Made by a program: the position numbers and the translations under genes | Notes under the pieces: model-generated | What the model was told of the DNA's origin: nothing | The model's database searches: none | The model's input: the letters and a program-made list of their open reading frames with translations, nothing else | Source of the DNA: Kribbella sp. VKM Ac-2569 | Lineage (GTDB): Bacteria > Actinomycetota > Actinomycetes > Propionibacteriales > Kribbellaceae | DNA: 64,000 bases | NCBI RefSeq assembly: GCF_004216905.1 | Contig: NZ_SGXJ01000001.1 | Location: forward strand, 434,001-498,000 | Direction: 5' to 3' | Shown: positions 1-7,582 of the stretch, piece after piece | Numbering within the stretch: position 1 is the first letter of the stretch | Layout of the letters: each line of letters opens with the position of its first letter

Positions 1-143
1 AGGGAAACGCCGGTCACGGTCGCCGGCGACATTGCCGGGACCGGAACATGGGCGACGCTCGCGAGGTCGGCGAGGCTGACCGGCACGACGTGCCGGGGCC
101 TGATCGCTGCGACCGCGCCGCCGGCGGCGGTAGGGGTGGACAC
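1..143 (-). CDS. murE: UDP-N-acetylmuramoyl-tripeptide synthetase MurE, N-terminal part only
   Basis: The minus-strand frame open to the window edge reads, after a GTG at 143, an N-terminus with RPRHVVPVSLADLASVAHV, as in actinobacterial MurE. MurE ligates the third stem-peptide residue (meso- or LL-diaminopimelate) to UDP-MurNAc-dipeptide in the cytoplasm. Its position directly after ftsI matches the conserved dcw order ftsI-murE. The gene is cut by the window edge, so no catalytic motif is visible and the assignment rests on this short N-terminus plus synteny. The start is uncertain. In-frame GTGs also exist at 197 and 200, but codons between 197 and 143 have poor third-position GC, which favours 143. 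No strong Shine-Dalgarno is seen at any of them. Confidence 0.7.
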   Translation of the reverse strand, partial: MSTPTAAGGAVAAIRPRHVVPVSLADLASVAHVPVPAMSPATVTGVS

Positions 144-220
144 GGGCCCTGAGGCTACCGCTCCGGACCCCGTGACTCCTATCTGACCCTGCGTCACCAC
201 GCTGCGTATCAAGCTGGGCG

Positions 221-2446
221 TCACCGCTTCGATGAGGTCCAGGTCAGCGGGATGTTCGGCTGCTGCGCCCCGGTCGGCGGGACGACGTACTTCTGCAGCG
301 CGTAGCTCATCACATCGCGGAACACCGGTCCTCCTTGGAGACCACCACCCCGGGCACCCTGGGGATCGTGGAGTACGACGTACGTAACGAACCGTGGGTT
401 GTCCGCAGGAGCGAATCCGGCGAAAGAAGTCGCCCAGGCGCCGTACTTGCCGGTCCCCGGGACGACCTGCTGCGCGGTACCGGTCTTGCCGGCCACCAGG
501 TAGCCGTCGATCGCGGCCTGCGGCGCGGTGCCCTTCTTCGCGGTCACCGCCTCCATCATCGTGGTGACCTCCTTGGCGGCCTTCTCGCTGACCACCCGGC
601 GCGCCGGCGCGGTCTGGTTCGGGACCAGGGTGCCGTTCGCGTCGATGTAGTTGCGGACCACCTTCGGCGGCACGTACACGCCGCCGTTCGCGACCGCGTT
701 CACCGCGGCGGCCTCCTGGACGGCGTTCACCGACAGCCCCTGGCCGAACGCGACGTTCGAGCGGGTGATCTCGGGCCACTCGTCGCCCGGCGTCAGCCGG
801 CCCTTCGTCTCGCCCGGGAAGTTCAGCCCGGTCGGCTCGCCGAAGCCGAAGTCGTGCAGGTACTTCACGAACTGCGGGATCGGCATCTTCTGCGCGGCCA
901 TGATCGTGCCGACGTTCGACGACTTCGCGACCACCCCGGAGATGGTCAGGTTCATCGTGGCGTGCGACCAGTGGTCCTTGATGATCCGGCGCTGCACGTC
1001 GATGCTGCCGGGGACCTGCAGCTTGGTGTTCAGGTCGATGATCCCGGCATCGGCCAGGGCGGCCATCGTGACCACCTTCTGCACACTGCCCGGTTCGTAG
1101 CTGCGCTCCAGGGCCGGATTGTTCAGGTCCGCCGAGGTGTACTTCTTGTTCGGATCGAAGCTCGGGTAGTTGGCCATCGCCATCAGCTCCCCGGACTTCA
1201 CGTCCATCACGATCACCGTGCCGGCGCTGGCCTTGTACTGCTGGACCGCCTGCTGGATCCGCTTCTGGGCGAAGAACTGCAGGTCGGTGTCCAGGGTCAG
1301 CTGGACACCCAGACCGGGCTTCGGTTCCTGCACCGTGTGGTTCGCGTTCGGGATCTTGTTGCCCTTGGCATCGACCTCGTACATCGCCTGGCCGTCCTTG
1401 CCGGACAGCTTGTCGTTCAGTCCGTACTCGAGACCGGACTGACCCTTGCCGTCGGCCCCCGTCACGCCGACCAGGGTGGCGGCGATACTGCCGTTCGGGT
1501 GGCTGCGGATCGGGTCTTCCTCGGTGTACAGCCCGGCCAGCATCGGGGCCTGCTGTTCCTTCGGCTTGCTCTTGTTCTGCTCGGCGATGGGCACGTTCGC
1601 GGCCTTGATCTCGGCCTGGATCGTGCTCCAGATCGTCGGGCTCACCTGGCGCGCGAGGTACGTGAAGCGGCCGGTGCCGGACATCGCGGCGACCAGCTTC
1701 GCGGTCGTCGTACCGGTCAGCTTCGGGGCCAGGATCGCGGCCAGCTGGTGCGCCACGGGCTTGGTCTGCTGAGGGTCCGCGGTGATCGCGACCGCGTCCT
1801 CGGTGACCGCCAGTTCGACGCCGTTACGGTCCTCGATGGTGCCGCGGCTCGCGTGCAGGATGTACGACCGGGCGTTCTCCTTGGTCGCCGCCTGCGCGTA
1901 GCTGTCCGGGTCCACGCCCTGGAGCAGCACAAGGCGCCCGGCGAACAGCGACAGGACGAACGCCATCACGCCGAACGTCATCCGCAACCGCAGCGCCGGC
2001 CGGCCCAGCCGCAACATCCGCGGCGCCTTCTTCACCTTGCGCTTCTTCGGCCGCGGCGCAGGCCTGTTCTGCGGCGGCCGCTTGTTCCCGGAGCTCTTCT
2101 TCACCGGCCGTTTCGCCGCGACCTTCTTGACCGGCCGCTGACCGGTCTTCTTGGCGGCGCGCTTCTTGGCAGCAGTCTGCTTTGCGGCTGGAGTCTGCTT
2201 GCGAGGACTCGGCCGCTTCGCAGCAGCCTTCTTCACCGGGCGTGGTGCAGCTGCCGCCTGCGCGCGCTCCTGCTCCTCGCGGGCTTTGCGGAGGAGCCGT
2301 TCGCGGGTGGACTCGGGGCGTTGCGGGGTGGTGCGGCCACTGTCCGTAGCGGATGGACGACGGGGCTGAGCCTTGCTGGGCGGGTTCCCCCGGCCCGGTG
2401 CGGCACCACGCTTGCGTGGCGGCTCGTTTCCCCGTCGGTCCGTCAT
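221..2446 (-). CDS. ftsI: septal penicillin-binding protein FtsI/PBP2b-type transpeptidase
   Basis: This is the division-specific class B PBP that cross-links septal peptidoglycan outside the membrane. It has 741 residues. Residues 1-155 are a cytoplasmic tail extremely rich in Lys, Arg, Ala and Pro, with repeated AAKK/VKK units. One transmembrane helix lies at about 157-176, then the PBP dimerisation domain, then the transpeptidase. The transpeptidase motifs are all present: SVQK with catalytic Ser454, SSN at 509-511 and KTGTA at 654-658. The total length exceeds typical FtsI (about 600 aa) because of the basic tail. It starts 4 bases after the ftsL-like stop, so it is co-transcribed with the upstream dcw genes. 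Identity is secure; only the function of the tail is unknown. Confidence 0.95.
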   Translation of the reverse strand: MTDRRGNEPPRKRGAAPGRGNPPSKAQPRRPSATDSGRTTPQRPESTRERLLRKAREEQERAQAAAAPRPVKKAAAKRPSPRKQTPAAKQTAAKKRAAKKTGQRPVKKVAAKRPVKKSSGNKRPPQNRPAPRPKKRKVKKAPRMLRLGRPALRLRMTFGVMAFVLSLFAGRLVLLQGVDPDSYAQAATKENARSYILHASRGTIEDRNGVELAVTEDAVAITADPQQTKPVAHQLAAILAPKLTGTTTAKLVAAMSGTGRFTYLARQVSPTIWSTIQAEIKAANVPIAEQNKSKPKEQQAPMLAGLYTEEDPIRSHPNGSIAATLVGVTGADGKGQSGLEYGLNDKLSGKDGQAMYEVDAKGNKIPNANHTVQEPKPGLGVQLTLDTDLQFFAQKRIQQAVQQYKASAGTVIVMDVKSGELMAMANYPSFDPNKKYTSADLNNPALERSYEPGSVQKVVTMAALADAGIIDLNTKLQVPGSIDVQRRIIKDHWSHATMNLTISGVVAKSSNVGTIMAAQKMPIPQFVKYLHDFGFGEPTGLNFPGETKGRLTPGDEWPEITRSNVAFGQGLSVNAVQEAAAVNAVANGGVYVPPKVVRNYIDANGTLVPNQTAPARRVVSEKAAKEVTTMMEAVTAKKGTAPQAAIDGYLVAGKTGTAQQVVPGTGKYGAWATSFAGFAPADNPRFVTYVVLHDPQGARGGGLQGGPVFRDVMSYALQKYVVPPTGAQQPNIPLTWTSSKR

Positions 2447-2450
2447 CCGA

Positions 2451-3065
2451 TCATCCCCGTGTGGTCGTGGCAGGCTTCTTCGTCGTGGCCGGCGGCTTCG
2501 TGGTGCCGGTCGGCGGCTTGGTCGTACTCGTGGGCGGCTTGGTGGTTCTGGTCTGCGGCTTCACCGGAGTGACCGGCTTGACCGGTGTCACCGGCTTAAC
2601 GGGCGTCACCGGCTTGGTGGTCGCCGTACCGGTAGGCGTGCCCGGGCCGAACATCGCCGTACCGGCCCCGGCCTTGCCCTCTGCCGGTACGCCGAGCACG
2701 CGGCCGTCGGACAGCCGCAGGAACACCGGGTTCGGGTTCGGCACCATGCCCAGCCTGAGCGCCCGGTCGGACAGGTTCTGCGGCGACTCCAGTGTCCGGA
2801 CCTGCTTCTCCAGCTGTTCCTGCTGGTCCCGCAACTGGTCGGCCTGCGAGCTCAGCTTGGTGATGTTGAACGTGCCGCTCTGCAGCTGAGTGTTCAGCAG
2901 CAGCAGGCCGACCAGTCCGGCGGCCAGCAGCGACACCACGAAGATGACGAACGGCATCCGGGGCGGCCGGAACGGCGCGCCGTACACCACCCGCAGCCGC
3001 GGCTGCGTCTTCTTCGCCGGGACCGGCGTCACCCGCGCTTTCTGCGGGCTGAAGACAGTACTCAT
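2451..3065 (-). CDS. ftsL: FtsL-like septum protein with Pro/Thr/Lys repeat tail
   Basis: This 204-aa bitopic protein lies between rsmH and ftsI, where ftsL sits in actinobacteria. A short basic cytoplasmic segment leads to one transmembrane helix (about residues 36-58). A heptad-like coiled coil follows (about 65-95, with QADQLRDQQEQLEKQV), then a LGMVPNPNPVFLRL stretch typical of FtsL/Rv2164c-like proteins. The last ~55 residues are low-complexity: tandem TPVKPV units followed by TTKPPT-like units. They lie on the outer side and could cross or bind the wall. FtsL scaffolds FtsB/FtsQ and activates FtsW-FtsI. The start ATG overlaps the rsmH stop by one base (TGATG), which implies translational coupling. 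Sequence conservation in this family is low, so the name rests on topology and context. Confidence 0.8.
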   Translation of the reverse strand: MSTVFSPQKARVTPVPAKKTQPRLRVVYGAPFRPPRMPFVIFVVSLLAAGLVGLLLLNTQLQSGTFNITKLSSQADQLRDQQEQLEKQVRTLESPQNLSDRALRLGMVPNPNPVFLRLSDGRVLGVPAEGKAGAGTAMFGPGTPTGTATTKPVTPVKPVTPVKPVTPVKPQTRTTKPPTSTTKPPTGTTKPPATTKKPATTTRG

Positions 3066-4030
3066 CAGGCGACCAGTCCCCTCTCCCGGATCCGCTCGGC
3101 CGCCCGCACGCGAGCCGAGGCGGCGCGCGGGTTCACCGCGACCTCCTCCTCGGTCGGCCGTTCGGCGCCCCGGGTCAGTAGCTTCAGATACGGTTCGTGC
3201 CCGGCCGGGATCACCGGCAGGTCGTCCGGTACGTCGGACTTGGTGCCCGGCGCGAACGTCTGCTTGGTGATCCGGTCCTCGAGCGAGTGGTAACTCATCA
3301 CCACGATCCGGCCGTGCAGCGCCAGCGAGTCGAGCGCGGCGGGCAGCGCGCGACGCAGTACGTCGAGCTCGCCGTTCACCTCGATCCGCAACGCCTGGAA
3401 GGTCCGCTTGGCCGGGTGTCCCCCGGTACGACGGGCCGCCTGCGGGATCGCGTTGCGCACCAGTTCGCTCAGCCGCGCGCTGTTCGTGAACGGCTCGGTC
3501 TCGCGCTCCCGGACGATCCGGTCCGCGATCCGGCGGGCGAACTTCTCCTCGCCGTACTGGAACAGGATCCGGGCCAGGTCGGCCGCGCTGTAGGTGTTGA
3601 GGATGTCGGCCGCCGTGGTCGGGCCGGTCGGGTCCATCCGCATGTCCAGCGGCGCGTCCTGCGCGTAGGCGAAACCGCGGTCGGCCTCGTCCAGCTGCAT
3701 CGACGAGACGCCCAGGTCGAACAGGATGCCGTCGATGGCCGGTACGTCGAGGTCCTCGAGCACCTGCGGCAACTCGTCGTACACCGCGTGCACGAGGGTG
3801 ATCCGCTCCGCGTACTGCGCGAGCCGGTCGCCGGCCAGCCGGAGTGCGGCGGGATCCCGGTCGAGGCCGATCAGCCGGAGCTCGGGGAACTGCCGCAGGA
3901 ACGCCTCGGAATGACCACCGAGGCCGAGAGTGGCGTCGACGACGACAGCGCCGGGACGCGCGAGCGCCGGTGCCAGCAGCGCGACCACGCGCTCCAGCAT
4001 CACCGGCACATGCCGCTCCGCACCGTCCAT
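3065..4030 (-). CDS. rsmH: 16S rRNA (cytosine(1402)-N(4))-methyltransferase RsmH
   Basis: RsmH (MraW) methylates N4 of C1402 in the 30S P site using S-adenosylmethionine. The 321-aa length is typical. The N-terminus HVPVMLERV, the SAM-binding [14 protein letters not shown] and the [17 protein letters not shown] motif with a later YHSLEDR are all RsmH signatures. It sits between mraZ and the ftsL-like gene in the standard dcw arrangement and shares one base with the latter. The gap to mraZ is about 217 bases. A GGGAAGGG stretch lies just before the ATG. No anomalies are seen. Confidence 0.97.
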   Translation of the reverse strand: MDGAERHVPVMLERVVALLAPALARPGAVVVDATLGLGGHSEAFLRQFPELRLIGLDRDPAALRLAGDRLAQYAERITLVHAVYDELPQVLEDLDVPAIDGILFDLGVSSMQLDEADRGFAYAQDAPLDMRMDPTGPTTAADILNTYSAADLARILFQYGEEKFARRIADRIVRERETEPFTNSARLSELVRNAIPQAARRTGGHPAKRTFQALRIEVNGELDVLRRALPAALDSLALHGRIVVMSYHSLEDRITKQTFAPGTKSDVPDDLPVIPAGHEPYLKLLTRGAERPTEEEVAVNPRAASARVRAAERIRERGLVA

Positions 4031-4247
4031 CTCGACCCTTCCCGTCGCCGCGGGAGCGACCCTGCCCCCGCAGGTCCTGTGTGGTGCGTAGACAGCACCG
4101 TCCGGTCAGATCGCGGGTACGTCTCCCGGGGAAGTACCTGATGGCCTTGGCGCCGGGGAAGTGGCGTCAACACCCCAGGTCGGAAGTCGGACCCGTGATC
4201 TCACCGGACGGTCGGTGTGTCCTCGCACTCTGTTCAGCTGTGTGCTT

Positions 4248-4679
4248 CTAGAAGATGCCTGGCAGTACTTCCTCGGACAGGTCGGCGAATGCCTGCTCCT
4301 GCTCCTGCGAGTACCGGTTCCAGTTCTCCGTGTTCCAGATCTCCACCCGGTTCATCGCCCCGATGACGACGCAGTCGCGATCCAGTGCCGCGTAGTCGCG
4401 CAACATCGGCGGGATGGTGACCCGGCCCTGCTTGTCCGGCATCTCGTTGGAGGCGCCGGCGAACAACATCCGTAGGTAGTCCCGCGCACCCTTGTTGGTG
4501 ATCGGAGCCTGCTTCAACTGCTCGGTCAGCTGGACGAACTCACGCTCCGGCCACACGGACAGCGATCGCTCCTGTCCACGCGTGATCACCAGACCGTCGG
4601 CCAGTTCGTCCCGGAACTTCGCCGGCAGGAACAGCCGTCCCTTGTCGTCGAGCTTGGGGAAGTGAGTTCCGAGGAACAC
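4248..4679 (-). CDS. mraZ: transcriptional regulator/division protein MraZ
   Basis: MraZ is the first gene of the dcw cluster and encodes a DNA-binding ring of SpoVT/AbrB-like double domains that autoregulates its operon. The 143-aa protein shows both half-domain signatures: [18 protein letters not shown] near the N-terminus and [17 protein letters not shown] at about 80-97. The start is GTG at 4679, chosen because GGGGAGG lies six bases upstream. The DNA upstream carries 10-bp-spaced GTGGA repeats, the expected type of MraZ operator, so negative autoregulation is likely. The product is cytoplasmic and nucleoid-associated. Confidence 0.97.
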   Translation of the reverse strand: MFLGTHFPKLDDKGRLFLPAKFRDELADGLVITRGQERSLSVWPEREFVQLTEQLKQAPITNKGARDYLRMLFAGASNEMPDKQGRVTIPPMLRDYAALDRDCVVIGAMNRVEIWNTENWNRYSQEQEQAFADLSEEVLPGIF

Positions 4680-4720
4680 GCTCCACCTCCCCGTTGCGGA
4701 CTCTCCGACTCAGGCGGGTG

Positions 4721-4768
4721 TTTCCACCACTTCAGTTCCACTGCGCTCCACCTTACTCCACTTTCCAC
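4721..4768 (-). promoter_or_regulatory. MraZ-type operator: GTGGA direct repeats upstream of mraZ
   Basis: On the minus strand, GTGGA occurs at 4761-4757, 4751-4747 and 4741-4737, exactly 10 bp apart. Flanking copies lie at 4768-4764 and 4727-4723. MraZ of other bacteria binds three or more short direct repeats with a 10-bp period directly upstream of mraZ. Position, period and orientation fit that pattern. The exact actinobacterial consensus is not proven here. Confidence 0.7.
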
Positions 4769-4888
4769 CACCGTCAACCAACTTCCGCCCCATTCCGCCC
4801 CCGCGCCGCGTGAATCCACGCTCCGCACCCGCGTGTCGCTGCCGCCTCAACCTCCGGCGCACGAGCCGGTTCCGGGCGGTGTAGTAAG

Positions 4889-4931
4889 TGGTGTGGAGCG
4901 ATGTGGAGGACGTCGTGGAGGAAAGTGGAGG
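4889..4931 (+). promoter_or_regulatory. second GTGGAG repeat array, plus strand, facing moxR
   Basis: Four TGGAG units lie on the plus strand at 4894, 4904, 4916 and 4926, spaced 10, 12 and 10 bp. They are the same word as in the mraZ operator but in the opposite orientation, about 125 bp away and upstream of the MoxR operon. They could be a second MraZ binding array controlling the divergent operon or an upstream element of the mraZ promoter. Confidence 0.5.
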
Positions 4932-5184
4932 ACGGCCGGATCCGGCGATCGGTGAACTATTCGGCGGCCCGAACCGTGAACCAGTCGGATGTTCGTGGCG
5001 TCGTACGCCCCGCATGCGGCTTTTGCCGCCCGTACGCTGGGTAGGAACTAGTTTTCCGACCCCGCCGTGAGGGCGTGTGCCGATGAACACCGAAACGCCA
5101 GGTAACGAAACTCCCGCGGCCCTAGGCCCGACCCCTACAGCGGGTGAGAATGTGTCGGCAGTCAACGAATGGGGAGGACACCGA

Positions 5185-6177
5185 GTGAGCACCACCGCGA
5201 CCAGCTCGCCGCTGGCAGGAGCCGGGGACTTCGACGAGCTGTCCGAGGTGGCGGGCCGTGTCCGCCGGGCCATGGAGACGGTGATCGAGGGCAAACCCGA
5301 CGTCGTCGAGGTCGCCATCACGGTCCTGCTGGCCGAAGGACATCTGCTGATCGAGGACGTGCCGGGCGTCGGCAAGACGATGCTGGCCAAGGCGCTGGCG
5401 AAGTCGATCGACTGCACCGTGCGCCGGATCCAGTTCACGCCGGACCTGCTGCCGTCGGACATCACCGGCGTCTCGGTCTTCAACCAGGAGATCCGCGACT
5501 TCGAGTTCAAGCCCGGCGCGGTGTTCGCGAACATCGTCGTCGGCGACGAGATCAACCGTGCCTCGCCGAAGACCCAGGCCGCGCTGCTGGAGTCCATGGA
5601 GGAGCGCCAGGTCACCGTCGACACCACGACGTACCACCTCGAGTCGCCGTTCATGGTCATCGCGACCCAGAACCCGATCGAGATGGAAGGCACGTACCCG
5701 CTGCCCGAGGCGCAGCGCGACCGCTTCATGGCCCGCGTCTCGATGGGCTACCCGGAGCCGGCCGCCGAGCTGCGGATGCTGGACGGGCACGCGGCCGACG
5801 ACCCGCTGGCGAACCTCCAGCCGGTCACCGACGGCCAGCAGATCCTCCGGCTCGTGAAGACGGTGCAGTCGGTGCACGTGTCCGAGTCGGTGAAGGAGTA
5901 CGCCGTTGCGCTGGTCGGCGCGACCCGCCGCTCGCAGGAGCTGCGTCTGGGCGCCAGCCCGCGGTCGACGCTGCACCTGATCCGGGCGGCCCGCGCGGCC
6001 GCTGCTCTCGACGCACGGGAGTTCGTGCTGCCTGACGACATCCAGGAGCTCGCGGTACCGGTGCTCGCGCACCGTGTGCTGCCGGCGGCCGAAGCGCATC
6101 TCGGTGGGCGCGGTGCGGCCGACATCATCTCCGGGCTGGTCGCGAGCGTGCCGCTCCCCCGCACCCGCCGGGACTGA
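5185..6177 (+). CDS. MoxR-family AAA+ ATPase
   Basis: MoxR ATPases act as chaperones that help assemble or activate partner proteins, often encoded with DUF58 and transglutaminase genes as here. With the GTG start at 5185 the protein has 330 residues, the usual length. This start is preferred because GGGGAGGA lies a few bases upstream at 5171. Walker A is GVGKTMLAK (about 61-69), Walker B VVGDEIN (about 118-124), and a sensor-1 ATQNPIE follows. The C-terminal lid contains the usual SPRSTLHLIRAARA. The DUF58 gene starts 3 bases after its stop, so the three genes to 9946 form an operon. Its cytoplasmic role in envelope protein maturation is inferred from family context. Confidence 0.93.
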   Translation: MSTTATSSPLAGAGDFDELSEVAGRVRRAMETVIEGKPDVVEVAITVLLAEGHLLIEDVPGVGKTMLAKALAKSIDCTVRRIQFTPDLLPSDITGVSVFNQEIRDFEFKPGAVFANIVVGDEINRASPKTQAALLESMEERQVTVDTTTYHLESPFMVIATQNPIEMEGTYPLPEAQRDRFMARVSMGYPEPAAELRMLDGHAADDPLANLQPVTDGQQILRLVKTVQSVHVSESVKEYAVALVGATRRSQELRLGASPRSTLHLIRAARAAAALDAREFVLPDDIQELAVPVLAHRVLPAAEAHLGGRGAADIISGLVASVPLPRTRRD

Positions 6178-6180
6178 GAC

Positions 6181-7467
6181 ATGCGGCAGGCACTGCGCGG
6201 ACTGACCACCAGAGGTCGGGCGTTCGTCGCGGCCGGTCTCACTGCTTCACTGTGCGCGCTGCTGCTCGGCCAGAAGGACCTGCTGCGCGTCGGCATCCTC
6301 CTGGCCGCGCTGCCGGTCGTGGCGGCGCTCGTCGTCGGACGGACCCGGCTGCGACTCCAGGTACGGCGCAGTCTCGCGCCGGACCAGGTGCCGGTCGGGA
6401 CGCAGGCGACCGTGGAGCTGACGCTGAGCAACCAGGGCCGGATGCCCGCGGGGCTGCTGCTGCTCGAGGACCGCATTCCTTATGTACTAGGTCATCGGCC
6501 GCGGTTCGTCGTGGACCGGGTGAGCCCGAACTGGCGTCGTACGGTCACCTACCCGGTCAAGTCCGACGTACGAGGACTGTTCCAGGTCGGGCCGTTGATG
6601 CTGACGGTGGCCGACCCGTTCGGGCTGGTGGAGACGAGCCGGACGTTCACGCGCAGCCAGCACCTGCTGGTCACGCCGCGGGTCTACAAGCTTCCCGAGA
6701 TCCGGCTGGGCGCTGACCGCGCCGGGTCGGGCGAGAACCGGCCGCGGGCGATCGCGGCCGCCGGCGAGGAGGACGCGACGGTCCGCGAGTACCGCGACGG
6801 CGACGACCTGCGCCGGGTGCACTGGCGATCGACCGCGCGGCGTGGCGAGCTGATGGTCCGTCGCGAGGAGCAGCCCTGGCAGAGCCGGTGCTCCCTGTTC
6901 CTGGACGCGCGGGTGATCTCGCACCACGGGCACGGTCCGTCGTCCAGCCTGGAGTGGGCGGTCAGCGCGGCCGCCTCGATCGGCATCGACCGGATGCGGC
7001 GCGGCTACGTCACGACCATGCTCGGCGGGCCGACCACGCTGTCCGCCATCACCCACCGGACTTCCGCGGCGGTGCACCAGCCGCTCACGCAGCAGCAGCT
7101 GCTGACTGAGTGCGCGACTGTCGAGGAGCACAAGTACGCCGAGCTCGGTCCGCTGCTGACCGTCGACCGGCACGCGCAGGACCCGAGCCTCGTGATCGCG
7201 ATCCTCGGCGCGTGCGGGACCGAGGACGTCACCGCCCTGAACCGGTGGCGGACCGGCCAGGCGACCGGGGTCGCGCTGGTTCTGGACGCCGCCAGCTGGG
7301 CGGTCGGCGCCGAGGCGACCGAGAAGGCGGCCCGTCTGACCGCCGCCACGGACGCCACCGAGAACGAGCTGCGCCGGAACGGCTGGCGAGTAGCCAGAGT
7401 CCGCCGCGGCGACCACCTACCGACCGTTTGGTCCGGCCTCGGACTGAGGAGCGGAAGGATCGCATGA
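6181..7467 (+). CDS. DUF58 domain protein (MoxR partner)
   Basis: This 428-aa protein has two hydrophobic segments near the N-terminus (about 12-30 and 36-54). A beta-rich region with SLAPDQVPVGTQATVELTL follows. The DUF58 signature VREYRDGDDLRRVHWRSTAR lies at 201-220. DUF58 proteins are typically membrane-anchored, contain a von Willebrand-like fold and pair with MoxR ATPases. It lies 3 bases after moxR and upstream of the transglutaminase gene. The precise substrate is unknown. The start ATG is fixed by the close spacing; no clear ribosome site is seen, which suggests translational coupling. Confidence 0.9.
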   Translation: MRQALRGLTTRGRAFVAAGLTASLCALLLGQKDLLRVGILLAALPVVAALVVGRTRLRLQVRRSLAPDQVPVGTQATVELTLSNQGRMPAGLLLLEDRIPYVLGHRPRFVVDRVSPNWRRTVTYPVKSDVRGLFQVGPLMLTVADPFGLVETSRTFTRSQHLLVTPRVYKLPEIRLGADRAGSGENRPRAIAAAGEEDATVREYRDGDDLRRVHWRSTARRGELMVRREEQPWQSRCSLFLDARVISHHGHGPSSSLEWAVSAAASIGIDRMRRGYVTTMLGGPTTLSAITHRTSAAVHQPLTQQQLLTECATVEEHKYAELGPLLTVDRHAQDPSLVIAILGACGTEDVTALNRWRTGQATGVALVLDAASWAVGAEATEKAARLTAATDATENELRRNGWRVARVRRGDHLPTVWSGLGLRSGRIA

Positions 7468-7499
7468 CAGTGCATATGCCACGCCTCCGGCGCGGCGGG

Positions 7500-7577
7500 T
7501 CATCGGGCTGGAACTCCCGTCCTTCCCTCGTCGCTCCGGTCGCTTCGCTCCCTCCGCTCCTCAGTCCAGGCCGGGAG
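7500..7577. repeat. low-complexity GAGCG/CGCTCC gene-junction sequence
   Basis: The spacer between the DUF58 and transglutaminase genes consists largely of short CGCTCC / CGCTTCGCTC units; read on the minus strand these are GAGCG/AAGCGA repeats. A similar GAGTGAGCGCAGCGA sequence closes the gene ending at 63245. Such short junction repeats are common in actinobacteria. No gene is visible in it. Confidence 0.4.
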
Positions 7578-7582
7578 GCCCG

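Larger units (their letters stand above)
4680..5184. other. divergent intergenic region between mraZ and moxR
   Basis: About 500 bases without a convincing gene, holding both GTGGA arrays and presumably the divergent promoters of the dcw cluster and the MoxR operon. A possible extended coding start (GTG 5077 or ATG 5083) for the MoxR gene lies inside it. It is less likely than GTG 5185 because the intervening codons look non-coding. Confidence 0.6.

Noticed and set aside
335..2572. A 745-aa plus-strand open frame opposite ftsI
   Set aside because: Antisense to secure ftsI; composition is low-complexity Arg/Leu/Val typical of reverse frames of GC-rich genes.
4010..4250. Plus-strand 135-aa frame between rsmH and mraZ
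   Set aside because: Arg/Pro-rich shadow of rsmH and the spacer; no coding character.
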